NCBI RefSeq assembly: GCF_002896965.1
Contig: NZ_LYMM01000073.1
Coordinates: forward strand, 1 to 64,000
Source of the DNA: Novosphingobium guangzhouense
GTDB lineage: Bacteria; Pseudomonadota; Alphaproteobacteria; Sphingomonadales; Sphingomonadaceae
Length of the DNA stretch: 64,000 bases
Direction: 5' to 3'
A model generated the notes under the pieces. The model did not search any database, was not told the origin of the DNA, and worked only from the letters and a program-made list of their open reading frames with translations. Numbering within the stretch: the first letter of the stretch is position 1; each line of letters opens with the position of its first letter. The position numbers and the translations under genes are program-made. Positions 1 to 7,925 of this stretch are shown here, one piece after another.

Positions 1-14
1 CGAGTTCGATGGAA

Positions 15-190
15 TGCTGGTCGAGCCGGGCTGCCCGCTGCTACCCGGCCACTCGCCTGAGCCTGCGGAACACAACCCCCCGCGTCCCTGCGTGGACGCT
101 CCCGACGCCGACCCGATTTTACCTTCGGTCCTTCGCGTTGCCTTCCCCCGGCGTAATGGCCCGCACTCGCCAGCGGGCAATGGCGTATGC
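15..190 (+). ncRNA. ssrS: Probable 6S RNA
   Basis: 6S RNA mimics an open promoter and sequesters the housekeeping RNA polymerase holoenzyme. I recognise it by comparison with the E. coli RNA from memory: CCACTCGCCTGAGCC (about 49-63) resembles the CCAGUCCCCUGAGCC side of the central bubble, a GCGTCC-GGACGC hairpin lies mid-molecule, and TTCGGTCCTTCG (about 125-136) resembles the CUCGGUCC segment on the other side. GCCCGC (33-38) can pair with GCGGGC near the 3' end as part of a closing stem. A strong terminator follows at once and no convincing protein is encoded here. The ends are approximate, and the 5' end could lie before the window. Covariance-model confirmation is lacking. Confidence 0.6.
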
Positions 191-195
191 GCTGC

Positions 196-232
196 AAAAA
201 ACCTCCCCGAGTTGGTCTCGGGGAGGTTTTTT
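196..232. terminator. Bidirectional rho-independent terminator
   Basis: A perfect 10-bp stem (202-211 with 217-226) with a TTGGT loop is flanked by six A on one side and six T on the other, so it can act in both directions. It ends the probable 6S RNA on the plus strand and the convergent NAD synthetase gene, whose stop codon lies a few bases away. Confidence 0.9.
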
Positions 233-235
233 GCG

Positions 236-2290
236 TTACGGCACCCGCTGCTCCAGCTCCGCCAGCCAGACCGCCGCGCTGGCGTCCGAAGGCGCGCGCC
301 AGTCGCCGCGAGGGCTGAGCGCCCCGGCGGTCGAAACCTTCGGCCCGTTCGGAATGGCCGAGCGCTTGAACTGGCTGAACGCGAAGAAGCGCCCCACGAA
401 CTTCTCCAGCCAGGACCGGATCACCGCCAGTTCATAGGCGTTCTTCTTCTCCTCAGGGAAACCCGCAGGCCACGTTCCGGCCGATGCATCGCGCCAGGCA
501 TGCCAGGCCAGGAACGCCACCTTCGACGGCTTTTGCCCGAACCGCATGACGTGGTGCAGGAAGAAGTCGTTGAGTTCGTAAGGCCCGATCTTGGCCTCGG
601 TGCTCTGGATCGCGCCGTCAGCCCCGGCGGGCACCAGTTCGGGCGAGATTTCCGTCGCCAGGATCGCCAGCAGGATTTCCTCGGTGGAAGCGCTGAACTG
701 GTCGGTGGTGGCACACCAGCGGATCAGGTACTGGATCAGCGTCTTGGGCACGCCCGCGTTTACGGCATAGTGGCTCATCTGGTCACCGACGCCATACGTG
801 CACCAGCCCAGCGCCAGTTCCGACAAGTCCCCGGTCCCCACCACGAAGCCGTTATGCTGGCTGGCAAGGCGGAACAGGTAATCGGTGCGCAGACCCGCCT
901 GCACGTTCTCGAACGTCACGTCGTAAACCGGCTCTCCATCGGCAAAGGCATGGCCGATATCCTGCAGCATCGTGGTTGCGGCGGGACGTATATCGATCTC
1001 CTGCGCGGCGATGCCCACCGCGTCCATCAGCTTCCACGCGTTGGATTTGGTCCCGTCGCTGGTGCCGAAGCCGGGCATCGTATAGCCCCGGATGAAATCG
1101 CGCGGCAGGCCCAGCCGGTCGCAGGCACGCGCCGCCACGATCAGCGCGTGAGTGGAATCGAGCCCGCCCGAGATACCGATCACCAGCGACTTCGCGCGGG
1201 TCGATTCGATTCGCCGCATCAGCCCGTCGACCTGGATGTTGAACGCCTCGTAACAGTCCGCATCCAGCTTGTCCGCGCGCGAGGGGACGAAGGGGAAGCG
1301 GCTGACCGGGCGGACCAGCCCGATATCCCCGCCCGCAGGCGCATGGCGGAACGGCACGGTGCGGAACGTCTCTTCGGGCCTGCATCCAACATCGGCCGCA
1401 TCGTTGAAGGTGGGACTGCGCAGGCGATCCATGACAATGCGGTCGCAATCGACGTCGGCCACGCACAGTTCCGGCTCCAGCGAGAAGCGTTCCGATTCCG
1501 CCAGCAGGTCGCCCAGTTCGTAGACGATGCCCTGCCCGTCCCACGCCAGATCGGTGGTGCTTTCCCCATGCCCCGCCGCGCAATAGACATAGGCCGCCAT
1601 CGCGCGGGCCGACTGGGCGCGGCACAGCATGTGGCGCTCGTCCGACTTGCCGATGACGATGTTGGAGGCCGAAAGGTTGGCAAGGATCGTCGCCCCCGCC
1701 ATCGCCCCCAACGTCGAAGGGGGGCTCGGCGCCCAGACGTCCTCGCAGATCTCGACGAAGAAGCGGAAGTTCCTCAGCAACTGCGAAGCGAAGACAAGGT
1801 CGACGCCGAAAGGCACGTCCTGCCCGTTCACGGTGATCGTCGCATCGCGCATCGCCTTGCCGCTGGCGAACCAGCGCTTTTCGTAGAATTCGCGGTAGTT
1901 GGGCAGGTAGGACTTGGGCACCACGCCCAGCAGGCGCCCGCCCGCGATCACGACGGCGCAGTTGAACAGCCGCCCCTTGCGCTCCAGCGCCGCGCCGACC
2001 AGCAGCACCGGCGACAGGTCCGCGCTGGCCCTGACGATATCCGCGATGGTCGCCTCCACCGCCTCGATCATCGTGCCCTGCAGGTGCAGATCGTCGATGG
2101 CATAGGACGACAGGCTTAGCTCCGGGAACACCAGCAGATCCACATGCGCCGCGTGCGCCCGGCGCGCTTCGGCAAGGATCGCATCGCGATTGGCCGCGAC
2201 GTCGGCGGTCTTCACATGCGGGGTGGAGGTGGCGACGCGCACGAAGCCGTGCTCGTGCATCGCATAGAACGGGTGAGTGCTATCGGTCAT
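236..2290 (-). CDS. nadE: Glutamine-dependent NAD+ synthetase
   Basis: Makes NAD+ from nicotinic acid adenine dinucleotide, ATP and ammonia released from glutamine, the last step of NAD synthesis (cytosol). The 684-aa protein has two domains. The N-terminal nitrilase/amidase domain has Glu57 (FPELS), Lys126 (VPKSY) and Cys182 (VEICEDVW), the expected catalytic triad. The C-terminal synthetase domain starts near residue 365 with the ATP-pyrophosphatase loop SGGLDS (374-379). Size and order match the long Mycobacterium-type enzyme. The start ATG at 2290 is preceded by AGGGAA; a longer in-frame extension to 2338 has no better signal. It is convergent with the probable 6S RNA and divergent from sufE. 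Confidence 0.95.
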   Translation of the reverse strand: MTDSTHPFYAMHEHGFVRVATSTPHVKTADVAANRDAILAEARRAHAAHVDLLVFPELSLSSYAIDDLHLQGTMIEAVEATIADIVRASADLSPVLLVGAALERKGRLFNCAVVIAGGRLLGVVPKSYLPNYREFYEKRWFASGKAMRDATITVNGQDVPFGVDLVFASQLLRNFRFFVEICEDVWAPSPPSTLGAMAGATILANLSASNIVIGKSDERHMLCRAQSARAMAAYVYCAAGHGESTTDLAWDGQGIVYELGDLLAESERFSLEPELCVADVDCDRIVMDRLRSPTFNDAADVGCRPEETFRTVPFRHAPAGGDIGLVRPVSRFPFVPSRADKLDADCYEAFNIQVDGLMRRIESTRAKSLVIGISGGLDSTHALIVAARACDRLGLPRDFIRGYTMPGFGTSDGTKSNAWKLMDAVGIAAQEIDIRPAATTMLQDIGHAFADGEPVYDVTFENVQAGLRTDYLFRLASQHNGFVVGTGDLSELALGWCTYGVGDQMSHYAVNAGVPKTLIQYLIRWCATTDQFSASTEEILLAILATEISPELVPAGADGAIQSTEAKIGPYELNDFFLHHVMRFGQKPSKVAFLAWHAWRDASAGTWPAGFPEEKKNAYELAVIRSWLEKFVGRFFAFSQFKRSAIPNGPKVSTAGALSPRGDWRAPSDASAAVWLAELEQRVP

Positions 2291-2398
2291 CACGCATTTC
2301 CCTGACAGCATCCCCCCGCGCTTGCAACGTCGGGGCACATGAGAAATGTTCTCAATAACCTCTTGCCCTTGCCGCTGTGCCCTCTAAATGCCGGGGAC

Positions 2399-2809
2399 AT
2401 GCGTGACCTGGACGATATCCGCGAAGAGTACGAATTCCTCGATGGCGACGAACGGTATCGGCTGCTGATCGAACTGGGCCGCGAACTTGACGCCATGCCC
2501 GACGCGCTCAAGACCGATGCCACCAGGGTGCGCGGCTGTTCGGCCAGCGTCTGGGTCTATCCGATGGCGCGCGAAGACGGCACGCTGCATTTCCTTGCCG
2601 ACAGCAACGCAGCGATCACCAAGGGCATCGTCTCGCTGGTCATCGCCGCCGTGCAGGACCGCCCCGCCGCCACCGTCGCCGCGACCGACATTGCCGCCGC
2701 GCTCGAACCGTTCGATTTGCGCAACCAGCTCTCGTCCAACCGCACGCAGGGCATTCCCAACATGATCGCGCTGATCCGGGAAACCGCCGCGCGGTATGTG
2801 CAGGGCTGA
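2399..2809 (+). CDS. sufE: SufE-family sulfur acceptor protein
   Basis: SufE proteins take persulfide sulfur from the cysteine desulfurase SufS and pass it to the SufBCD scaffold for Fe-S cluster assembly. The 136-aa protein shows the family motif RVRGCSASVW with the acceptor Cys47. The start ATG at 2399 follows CCGGGGAC and gives the usual family N-terminus; an open extension upstream to 2339 looks non-coding. It lies 14 bp before the DUF454 gene in the same direction. It is separate from any suf operon in this window, so a stand-alone SufE/CsdE-type role is possible. Confidence 0.9.
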   Translation: MRDLDDIREEYEFLDGDERYRLLIELGRELDAMPDALKTDATRVRGCSASVWVYPMAREDGTLHFLADSNAAITKGIVSLVIAAVQDRPAATVAATDIAAALEPFDLRNQLSSNRTQGIPNMIALIRETAARYVQG

Positions 2810-2823
2810 ATGAGCCGGGCTGA

Positions 2824-3183
2824 ATGAGCCGGGCCGAAAAATACCTCTGGATCACGGCGGGGCTCATTCTCGTCGGCATCGGCACGCTGGGCATCTTCCT
2901 GCCGCTGCTGCCGACGACGATCTTCTGGATCCTTGCCGCCGGGTGCTTTTCCAAGAGCCACCCGGAATGGGCAGAGCGGCTGTACCAGCACCCCCGGTAC
3001 GGCCCCCACTTGCGCGCATGGCGCGACCGGCGTGCGATCAGCCGCAAGGGCAAGATCGCCGCGATCTCCACCATGGCGCTGAGCGTGGCGATCGTATGGT
3101 TCACCGCCGGAGAGATGTGGGCGCTGATCCCGCTGGCCGTGCTGGCGACGATCGGCACCTGGATCTGGACGCGGGCGGAGTAG
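2824..3183 (+). CDS. DUF454 (YbaN-type) inner-membrane protein
   Basis: Small membrane protein of 119 aa, matching DUF454/YbaN in length and in the N-terminal LGIFLPLLPTTIFWILAAGCF segment followed by SHPEW. Hydrophobic segments lie near residues 8-42 and 78-113. The function of the family is not established. The start ATG at 2824 is the second copy of a 14-bp tandem duplication. The first copy provides an ATG at 2810 that reads only five codons before a TGA overlapping the real start. The gene is convergent with crtZ, with one base between the stop codons. Confidence 0.85.
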   Translation: MSRAEKYLWITAGLILVGIGTLGIFLPLLPTTIFWILAAGCFSKSHPEWAERLYQHPRYGPHLRAWRDRRAISRKGKIAAISTMALSVAIVWFTAGEMWALIPLAVLATIGTWIWTRAE

Positions 3184-3184
3184 G

Positions 3185-3700
3185 TTACTCCACCGCCTCG
3201 CGCAGCACCGCGATGCCCTGTTCGCGCTGGGCCCGCAATTCGCGCTTGAGCACGGCGGGATCGCGGGCGACGACGAAGCCGAAGCTGACCCCGCCTTCCT
3301 TGCCGATCGTTGCGTGGTGCAGCTTGTGCGCCTGGACCAGCCGCTTGGCGTAGCCGCGCTTGGGCACCCACCGGAAGTAGCGCTGGTGGACAAGCCCGTC
3401 ATGGATCAGCGTGTAGATCACGCCGTAGAGCAGCACCCCCAGACCGATCCACGTCCCCGGCCACCACGCTTTTGCCCCCATCACCAGCGGCGATCCCAGC
3501 GCGAACATCGAGATGCTGATGGCTGCACCGAACACGGCGTAAAGGTCGTTCTTTTCCAGCACTTTGTCGTGCGGCTCGTGGTGGTCGCGGTGCCAGGCCC
3601 AGCCGAAGCCATGCATGATGTACTTGTGGCTGCTCCACGCCACGAACTCCATCGCGGCGGCAGAGGCAAGGACGATCAGGACGGCGGCAAGGGCGGACAT
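3185..3700 (-). CDS. crtZ: Beta-carotene hydroxylase (fatty-acid-hydroxylase superfamily)
   Basis: A 171-aa membrane di-iron hydroxylase that adds 3-hydroxyl groups to the beta-rings of beta-carotene, giving zeaxanthin. The histidine clusters fit CrtZ: HKYIMH (His25, His30), HRDHHEPH (His37-His44), HDGLVH (His100, His105) and HKLHH (His125-His129). Four hydrophobic stretches are visible. The start at 3700 is chosen because the family begins just before the first membrane segment; its ribosome-binding site is weak. The gene sits about 39 kb from the crtYI-B operon and would act on the product of CrtY. Confidence 0.9.
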   Translation of the reverse strand: MSALAAVLIVLASAAAMEFVAWSSHKYIMHGFGWAWHRDHHEPHDKVLEKNDLYAVFGAAISISMFALGSPLVMGAKAWWPGTWIGLGVLLYGVIYTLIHDGLVHQRYFRWVPKRGYAKRLVQAHKLHHATIGKEGGVSFGFVVARDPAVLKRELRAQREQGIAVLREAVE

Positions 3701-3850
3701 GCACCGGCTTATAGGCGCCTGCGACACTCTCTTACAATCGCACACAACCTTGCGACGGGTCATCTATCTGGCGTTCATTTTGAGAAGCCTAGACATGAAT
3801 GCATCGGAAGCGCCCTTCCGGATACGAAATTTCAACAAGGAGTGCGAACC

Positions 3851-4207
3851 ATGCGCCAGTTCACCAAGTTCATCGCCCCGGCCCTCGTCGCAGCTCTGGG
3901 CTTCTCGGCCGTCGCCCCCGGTGTCGCCGAGGCCGCGCCCCGCCATCAGGCCGCCCGCCACTATGACATTCGCACCGACATCAACGGCCTGCGCGCCAAC
4001 ATCGATCGCGCCGCCGCCCGCCGGACGATCTCTCAGCGTGAAGCGAGCAGCCTGCGCCGCGACGTCGTGAACATCCAGCGCACGTACAGCCAGTACGCTC
4101 GCGGCGGCCTCTCCGCGCAGGAGACCCGCGTGCTCGGCGCCCGCGTCAACACCGTCTACGCCAAGCTGCGGATGGAACGTCACGACTACGACCGCCGCCG
4201 CGGCTGA
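3851..4207 (+). CDS. Small secreted protein of unknown function
   Basis: Predicted 118-aa exported protein. A signal peptide occupies about residues 1-27, with likely cleavage after AEA. The mature part is alpha-helical in character, arginine-rich (several RR and RRR) and tyrosine-containing, with regularly spaced hydrophobic residues suggesting a coiled helix pair. A strong AAGGAG lies nine bases before the ATG. It stands alone between the divergent crtZ and leuC. An 8-bp inverted repeat (GGCGCGCC at 4227-4234 and 4258-4265) follows and may end its transcript. I do not recognise a named family. Confidence 0.8.
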   Translation: MRQFTKFIAPALVAALGFSAVAPGVAEAAPRHQAARHYDIRTDINGLRANIDRAAARRTISQREASSLRRDVVNIQRTYSQYARGGLSAQETRVLGARVNTVYAKLRMERHDYDRRRG

Positions 4208-4280
4208 TAACAAAATTACCTGAAACGGCGCGCCGACACCGCTTGAATTGCGGGGCCGGCGCGCCTATTCGCGCAGAATC

Positions 4281-5720
4281 ATGACAAACGCACCCCGCAC
4301 CCTGTACCAGAAGATCTGGGACGCCCACGTCGTCGACAGACGCGACGACGGCACCTGCCTCATCTACATCGACCGGCACATCGTCCATGAAGTGACGAGC
4401 CCGCAGGCTTTCGAAAGCCTTCGTGCCGCCGGCCGCCCGGTGCGTCGTCCCGACCTTACGCTTGCGGTGCCCGATCACAACCTGCCCACCACCGCGCGCC
4501 GCGATGCCAATGGCAACCGCGTGCCGATCGCCGACCCGCAAAGTGCCCAGCAGCTGGAAATGCTGGAAAAGAACGCCCCCGCCTTCGGCATACGCTATAT
4601 CGGCGATGCCGATCCGGAACAGGGCATCGTCCACGTCGTCGGCCCGGAACAGGGCTTTTCGCTGCCCGGCGCCACGATCGTCTGCGGTGACAGTCACACG
4701 GCCTGCAACGGCGGTCTGGGCGCGCTGGCCTTCGGCATCGGCACGTCAGAGGTCGAACACGTGCTGGCCACGCAGACGCTGCTGCTCAAGCAGTCGAAGA
4801 CCTTCGAGATCCGCGTAGAGGGCAAGCTCGGCGCGGGCGTGACCCCGAAGGACGTGATCCTGCACGTCATCGGCGTGATCGGCACGGCCGGCGGCACCGG
4901 CTATGTCATCGAATACACCGGCAACGTCTTCCGCGAAATGTCGGTCGAAGGCCGCCTGACCGTGTCCAACATGTCGATCGAAGGCGGTGCGCGCGCAGGG
5001 CTCGTCGCCCCCGACGAGATCACCTTCGATTACGTGAAGGGCCGCCCCTACGCGCCCAAGGGCGCCGACTGGGACAAGGCCGTCGCCTGGTGGAAGAGCC
5101 TGGCGACCGACGAAGGCGCGACTTACGACAAGTCCGTGTTCATCCGCGCCGAAGATATCCAGCCGACCGTCACCTGGGGCACCAGCCCCGAGGACACGTC
5201 CGGCATCGGCGGCGTGGTCCCCGCGCCCGAAGACTTCGCCGACGCCTCCAAGCGCGACGCGGTCAAGCACAGCCTCGACTACATGGGCCTGACGCCCGGC
5301 ACGAAGCTGACCGACGTGGAAGTGCAGAACGTCTTCATCGGCAGCTGCACCAACAGCCGCATCGAGGATATCCGCGCCGCCGCCGAAGTGCTCAAGGGCC
5401 GCCACAAGGCCGACAACGTGAAGTGGGCGATCGTCGTTCCCGGATCGGGTCTGGTCAAGGCGCAGGCCGAAGCCGAAGGGCTGGACAAGATCATCATCGA
5501 TGCGGGCCTCGAATGGCGCGAACCGGGCTGCTCGGCCTGCCTTGCCATGAACCCCGACAAGGTTCCGGCAGGCGAACGCTGCGCCTCCACCAGCAACCGC
5601 AACTTCACCGGCCGACAGGGTCCGGGTGCGCGCACCCACCTCATGAGCCCCGCCATGGCCGCCGCCGCCGCCGTTACCGGCAAGCTGACCGACGTGCGCG
5701 ACCTCGCGCCCGCAAGCTGA
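4281..5720 (+). CDS. leuC: 3-isopropylmalate dehydratase large subunit
   Basis: With LeuD it isomerises 2-isopropylmalate to 3-isopropylmalate in leucine synthesis (cytosolic Fe-S enzyme of the aconitase family). The 479-aa protein has the [11 protein letters not shown] substrate motif and the three [4Fe-4S] cysteines: Cys356 in GSCTNSR, and Cys417 and Cys420 in GCSAC. The start ATG at 4281 gives the standard [13 protein letters not shown] terminus; no strong Shine-Dalgarno is seen. It leads a three-gene run with a 60-aa membrane protein and leuD. Confidence 0.97.
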   Translation: MTNAPRTLYQKIWDAHVVDRRDDGTCLIYIDRHIVHEVTSPQAFESLRAAGRPVRRPDLTLAVPDHNLPTTARRDANGNRVPIADPQSAQQLEMLEKNAPAFGIRYIGDADPEQGIVHVVGPEQGFSLPGATIVCGDSHTACNGGLGALAFGIGTSEVEHVLATQTLLLKQSKTFEIRVEGKLGAGVTPKDVILHVIGVIGTAGGTGYVIEYTGNVFREMSVEGRLTVSNMSIEGGARAGLVAPDEITFDYVKGRPYAPKGADWDKAVAWWKSLATDEGATYDKSVFIRAEDIQPTVTWGTSPEDTSGIGGVVPAPEDFADASKRDAVKHSLDYMGLTPGTKLTDVEVQNVFIGSCTNSRIEDIRAAAEVLKGRHKADNVKWAIVVPGSGLVKAQAEAEGLDKIIIDAGLEWREPGCSACLAMNPDKVPAGERCASTSNRNFTGRQGPGARTHLMSPAMAAAAAVTGKLTDVRDLAPAS

Positions 5721-5733
5721 CAGGAGTTCCCCC

Positions 5734-5916
5734 ATGTCCAACGATTCCGACAACTCGCTAGCAGGTCGCGCCGCTCTTGCAGCCGGTGCCGCCATCGGTT
5801 CGGCCGCAATCGCCGCTGCCCTGCTCTTCGTAAAGCGCCGCAAGGACAAGAAGACGCAGGATGCGCAGCCGCCCAAGACCGGCACCGCCCCGCACTTCCC
5901 TTCGGAAACCGACTGA
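5734..5916 (+). CDS. Small single-span membrane protein between leuC and leuD
   Basis: A 60-aa protein with a polar N-terminus, one alanine-rich hydrophobic segment (about residues 10-33) ending in FVKRRKDKK, and a proline-rich cytoplasmic tail. The basic cluster after the segment predicts an N-out/C-in single-span protein. CAGGAG precedes the ATG by seven bases, and the stop overlaps the leuD start (TGATG), so the two are probably translationally coupled. No known domain. Its place inside the leu operon is the only hint to function. Confidence 0.75.
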   Translation: MSNDSDNSLAGRAALAAGAAIGSAAIAAALLFVKRRKDKKTQDAQPPKTGTAPHFPSETD

Positions 5917-6515
5917 TGGAAGCGATCAACCACGTCGCCGGCAAGGCGATTCCCTTTGGCCGCAAGAACGTCGACACCGACGTCATCATCCCGGCGCACT
6001 GGCTCAAGACCATCACCCGCGAAGGTCTGGGCAAGGGTGCGTTCGAGGCGGTCAAGCTGGAAGAGGGCAACGTCTTCACCGACGAACGCTGGGCCGGGGC
6101 CCCGATCCTCATCGCGGGCGACAACTTCGGTTGCGGCTCCAGCCGTGAACACGCTGCCTGGGCGCTGCTCGACATGGGCGTGACCTGCGTGATCGCGCCC
6201 AGCTTCTCGGACATCTTCTCGGGCAACGCCTTCAAGAACGGCATCCTGACCGTTGCACTGCCGCAGGAGGCGATCGACCGCCTGATGGAAGTGGCGCAGG
6301 ATGAGACCATCGACGTCGACCTCGACACGCAGTCGGTGACCACCCCGTTCCAAGACCGCTTCACCTTCGAGATCGACCCGTTCCGCAAGCACTGCCTGCT
6401 GAACGGCCTCGACGAAGTGGGCCTGACCATGGCGCAGGGCGACACCATTTCCGGCTACGAAGGCAAGGCGCGCGAAACGCTGCCCTTCCTGGCCAGTCCG
6501 GTGCTGGCAGCCTGA
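5916..6515 (+). CDS. leuD: 3-isopropylmalate dehydratase small subunit
   Basis: The 199-aa swivelling subunit that completes the active site of LeuC. Recognisable features are the [17 protein letters not shown]-terminal motif and the [12 protein letters not shown] loop that binds the substrate carboxylate. Its start overlaps the preceding stop by one base. A hairpin (6525-6551) follows the stop. No other leu gene is in the window. Confidence 0.97.
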   Translation: MEAINHVAGKAIPFGRKNVDTDVIIPAHWLKTITREGLGKGAFEAVKLEEGNVFTDERWAGAPILIAGDNFGCGSSREHAAWALLDMGVTCVIAPSFSDIFSGNAFKNGILTVALPQEAIDRLMEVAQDETIDVDLDTQSVTTPFQDRFTFEIDPFRKHCLLNGLDEVGLTMAQGDTISGYEGKARETLPFLASPVLAA

Positions 6516-6524
6516 TTTCCTCAC

Positions 6525-6551
6525 CTCCCTGTCGTCCGGCACGACAGGGAG
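6525..6551 (+). terminator. Stem-loop after leuD
   Basis: A perfect 11-bp stem (6525-6535 with 6541-6551) with a 5-base loop lies nine bases after the leuD stop. No T-run follows, so it may stabilise the mRNA end or act only weakly as a terminator. Confidence 0.6.
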
Positions 6552-6659
6552 GGATGAACCCGTCCCCTCGATGATCGGCACAACTATTGCGAATCGGGAT
6601 TGCCCCGGATCGCACCCTTCCCTATCGGCATGGATGAAATTCCACACCGAGGTTGTCTG

Positions 6660-6977
6660 ATGACGAGTTTCCAGGACCGCGAGCGCGCCGAAGAAGCCAA
6701 GTTCGCGCACGACGCCGACACGCTGTTCCGCATTCAGGCCCGCCGTAACCGGCTTGTCGGCGAATGGGCAGCTGAACGCATGAAGCTCTCGCAGGCCGAA
6801 ACCGACGCCTACGCCAAGGCCGTCGTCCAGGCCGATTTCGAGGAAGCCGGCGACGAAGACGTCATCCGCAAGCTGCTGGGCGATCTTACCGCTGCCGGCG
6901 TGGACACCACCGAGGCTGAAGTGCGCGCCGCGCTTGAGGCCAAGCAGGTCGAAGCGCGCCGCGCTTTCCTGGGCTAA
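6660..6977 (+). CDS. DUF1476 protein: F1Fo-ATPase zeta subunit type inhibitor
   Basis: A 105-aa helical protein starting MTSFQDRERAEEAKFAHD, the hallmark of alphaproteobacterial DUF1476. In Paracoccus this family is the zeta subunit that blocks reverse ATP hydrolysis by F1Fo-ATPase; in other relatives the inhibitory effect is weaker. The inhibitory N-terminal segment is complete here. The start ATG at 6660 has GAGG eight bases upstream. It is followed after 10 bp by bolA and then grxD, probably co-transcribed. Confidence 0.9.
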   Translation: MTSFQDRERAEEAKFAHDADTLFRIQARRNRLVGEWAAERMKLSQAETDAYAKAVVQADFEEAGDEDVIRKLLGDLTAAGVDTTEAEVRAALEAKQVEARRAFLG

Positions 6978-6987
6978 GGACGATCCG

Positions 6988-7221
6988 ATGGGCATGACCG
7001 CTACTGAAATCGAGACGATGATCCGCGCCGCATTGCCGGATGCAGACGTCACGATCACTGACCTTGCCGGGGACAACGACCATTACGCCGCGCACGTCGT
7101 TTCGGCGGCCTTTGCCGGACGGCCGCGCGTCGCGCAGCACAAGATGGTCTACGAAGCCCTCGGCGGCCGCATGGGCGGTGTTCTTCACGCCTTGCAACTC
7201 ACCACCGCCGTCCCCAACTGA
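6988..7221 (+). CDS. BolA-family protein
   Basis: A 77-aa protein of the BolA/YrbA (IbaG) class. BolA proteins bind monothiol glutaredoxins through a shared [2Fe-2S] cluster and act in iron regulation or cluster delivery. The conserved FAGRPRVAQHKMVYEALGGRM segment holds the invariant His and the helix-turn-helix-like motif. AAGGA, overlapping the stop of the preceding gene, lies seven bases before the ATG at 6988; a second ATG at 6994 is possible. The monothiol glutaredoxin is 42 bp downstream, the classic BolA-Grx4 pairing. Confidence 0.92.
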   Translation: MGMTATEIETMIRAALPDADVTITDLAGDNDHYAAHVVSAAFAGRPRVAQHKMVYEALGGRMGGVLHALQLTTAVPN

Positions 7222-7263
7222 CGTCGCATACACGCGCTGCATACACTCAAGGGTTCTACTAAC

Positions 7264-7593
7264 ATGTCCGACGTCAACGCCCGTATCGGCGATATCGTAA
7301 AGAGCAACGACGTGGTCCTCTTCATGAAGGGCACCCCGCTGTTTCCCCAGTGCGGCTTCTCAAGCCGGGCGATCGCCATCCTCGACCACCTCGGCGTTTC
7401 CTACGAAACCGTCGATGTACTGCAGGACATGGAAATCCGTCAGGGCATCAAGGCCTATTCCGACTGGCCGACGATCCCGCAGCTTTACGTCAAGGGCGAA
7501 TTCCTTGGCGGCAGCGACATCATGATGGAAATGTACGAGGCTGGCGAACTGCACCAGCTGATGGCCGACAGCGGCATCGCCGCGCAGGGCTGA
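7264..7593 (+). CDS. grxD: Monothiol glutaredoxin (Grx4 type)
   Basis: A 109-aa CGFS-type glutaredoxin. The motif PQCGFSS places the active cysteine at residue 30, with the usual KGTPLFPQ and WPTIPQLYVKGEFLGGSDI segments. It binds a labile [2Fe-2S] cluster with glutathione as a homodimer or with BolA and hands clusters to client proteins. It is the last gene of the zeta-bolA-grxD run and is followed by a clear terminator. Confidence 0.96.
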   Translation: MSDVNARIGDIVKSNDVVLFMKGTPLFPQCGFSSRAIAILDHLGVSYETVDVLQDMEIRQGIKAYSDWPTIPQLYVKGEFLGGSDIMMEMYEAGELHQLMADSGIAAQG

Positions 7594-7617
7594 TCGCCAA
7601 GGCACAAGATAGCACGA

Positions 7618-7649
7618 AGGCTCGGGAATATGCTTCCCGGGCCTTTTTT
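7618..7649 (+). terminator. Rho-independent terminator after grxD
   Basis: An 11-bp stem (7618-7628 with 7634-7644, one G-T pair) and a 5-base loop, followed by a run of T, 24 bases after the grxD stop. Confidence 0.9.
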
Positions 7650-7925
7650 GCAGCCAATCCGGCGGAACAGCGATGTTGGGGAAGCCCGGGGAGGCGGGGC
7701 CGGGAGACTGTCCGGCCCCGCCTCTATCGAGACTGCTTCTCTCGGGATACGATACTTCATAAGCACGCCCTGTGCCAGTTCTGATTTTCCCCGAAATTCA
7801 GCCATTTCGTTGCGCTCTTTGTCAGCCCGCGCGTCATTGATTGTAAACTGGGCCGACACTTCCCCCGCTGAGTCGCCAGCGCTTTTCACTTGCAGCCGCC
7901 CTTCCAAGGCGCAAGATCGGCAGCA
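7650..7925. other. Intergenic region between grxD and the Nudix gene
   Basis: No credible gene. It holds a perfect 13-bp GC-rich stem-loop (7691-7703 with 7712-7724) without a T-run, then a more AT-rich stretch near 7740-7870 that probably carries the promoter of the Nudix gene. Open frames crossing it on either strand lack start signals and run into neighbouring genes. Confidence 0.5.

Noticed and set aside
14-2119. Long plus-strand open frame of about 700 codons opposite nadE
   Set aside because: It mirrors nadE on the other strand; GC-rich codons suppress stops in this frame. No start signal and no recognisable domain.
4746-7076. 776-codon minus-strand open frame across leuC, leuD and the zeta gene
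   Set aside because: It crosses several well-identified genes and the leuD stem-loop; composition is that of an antisense shadow.
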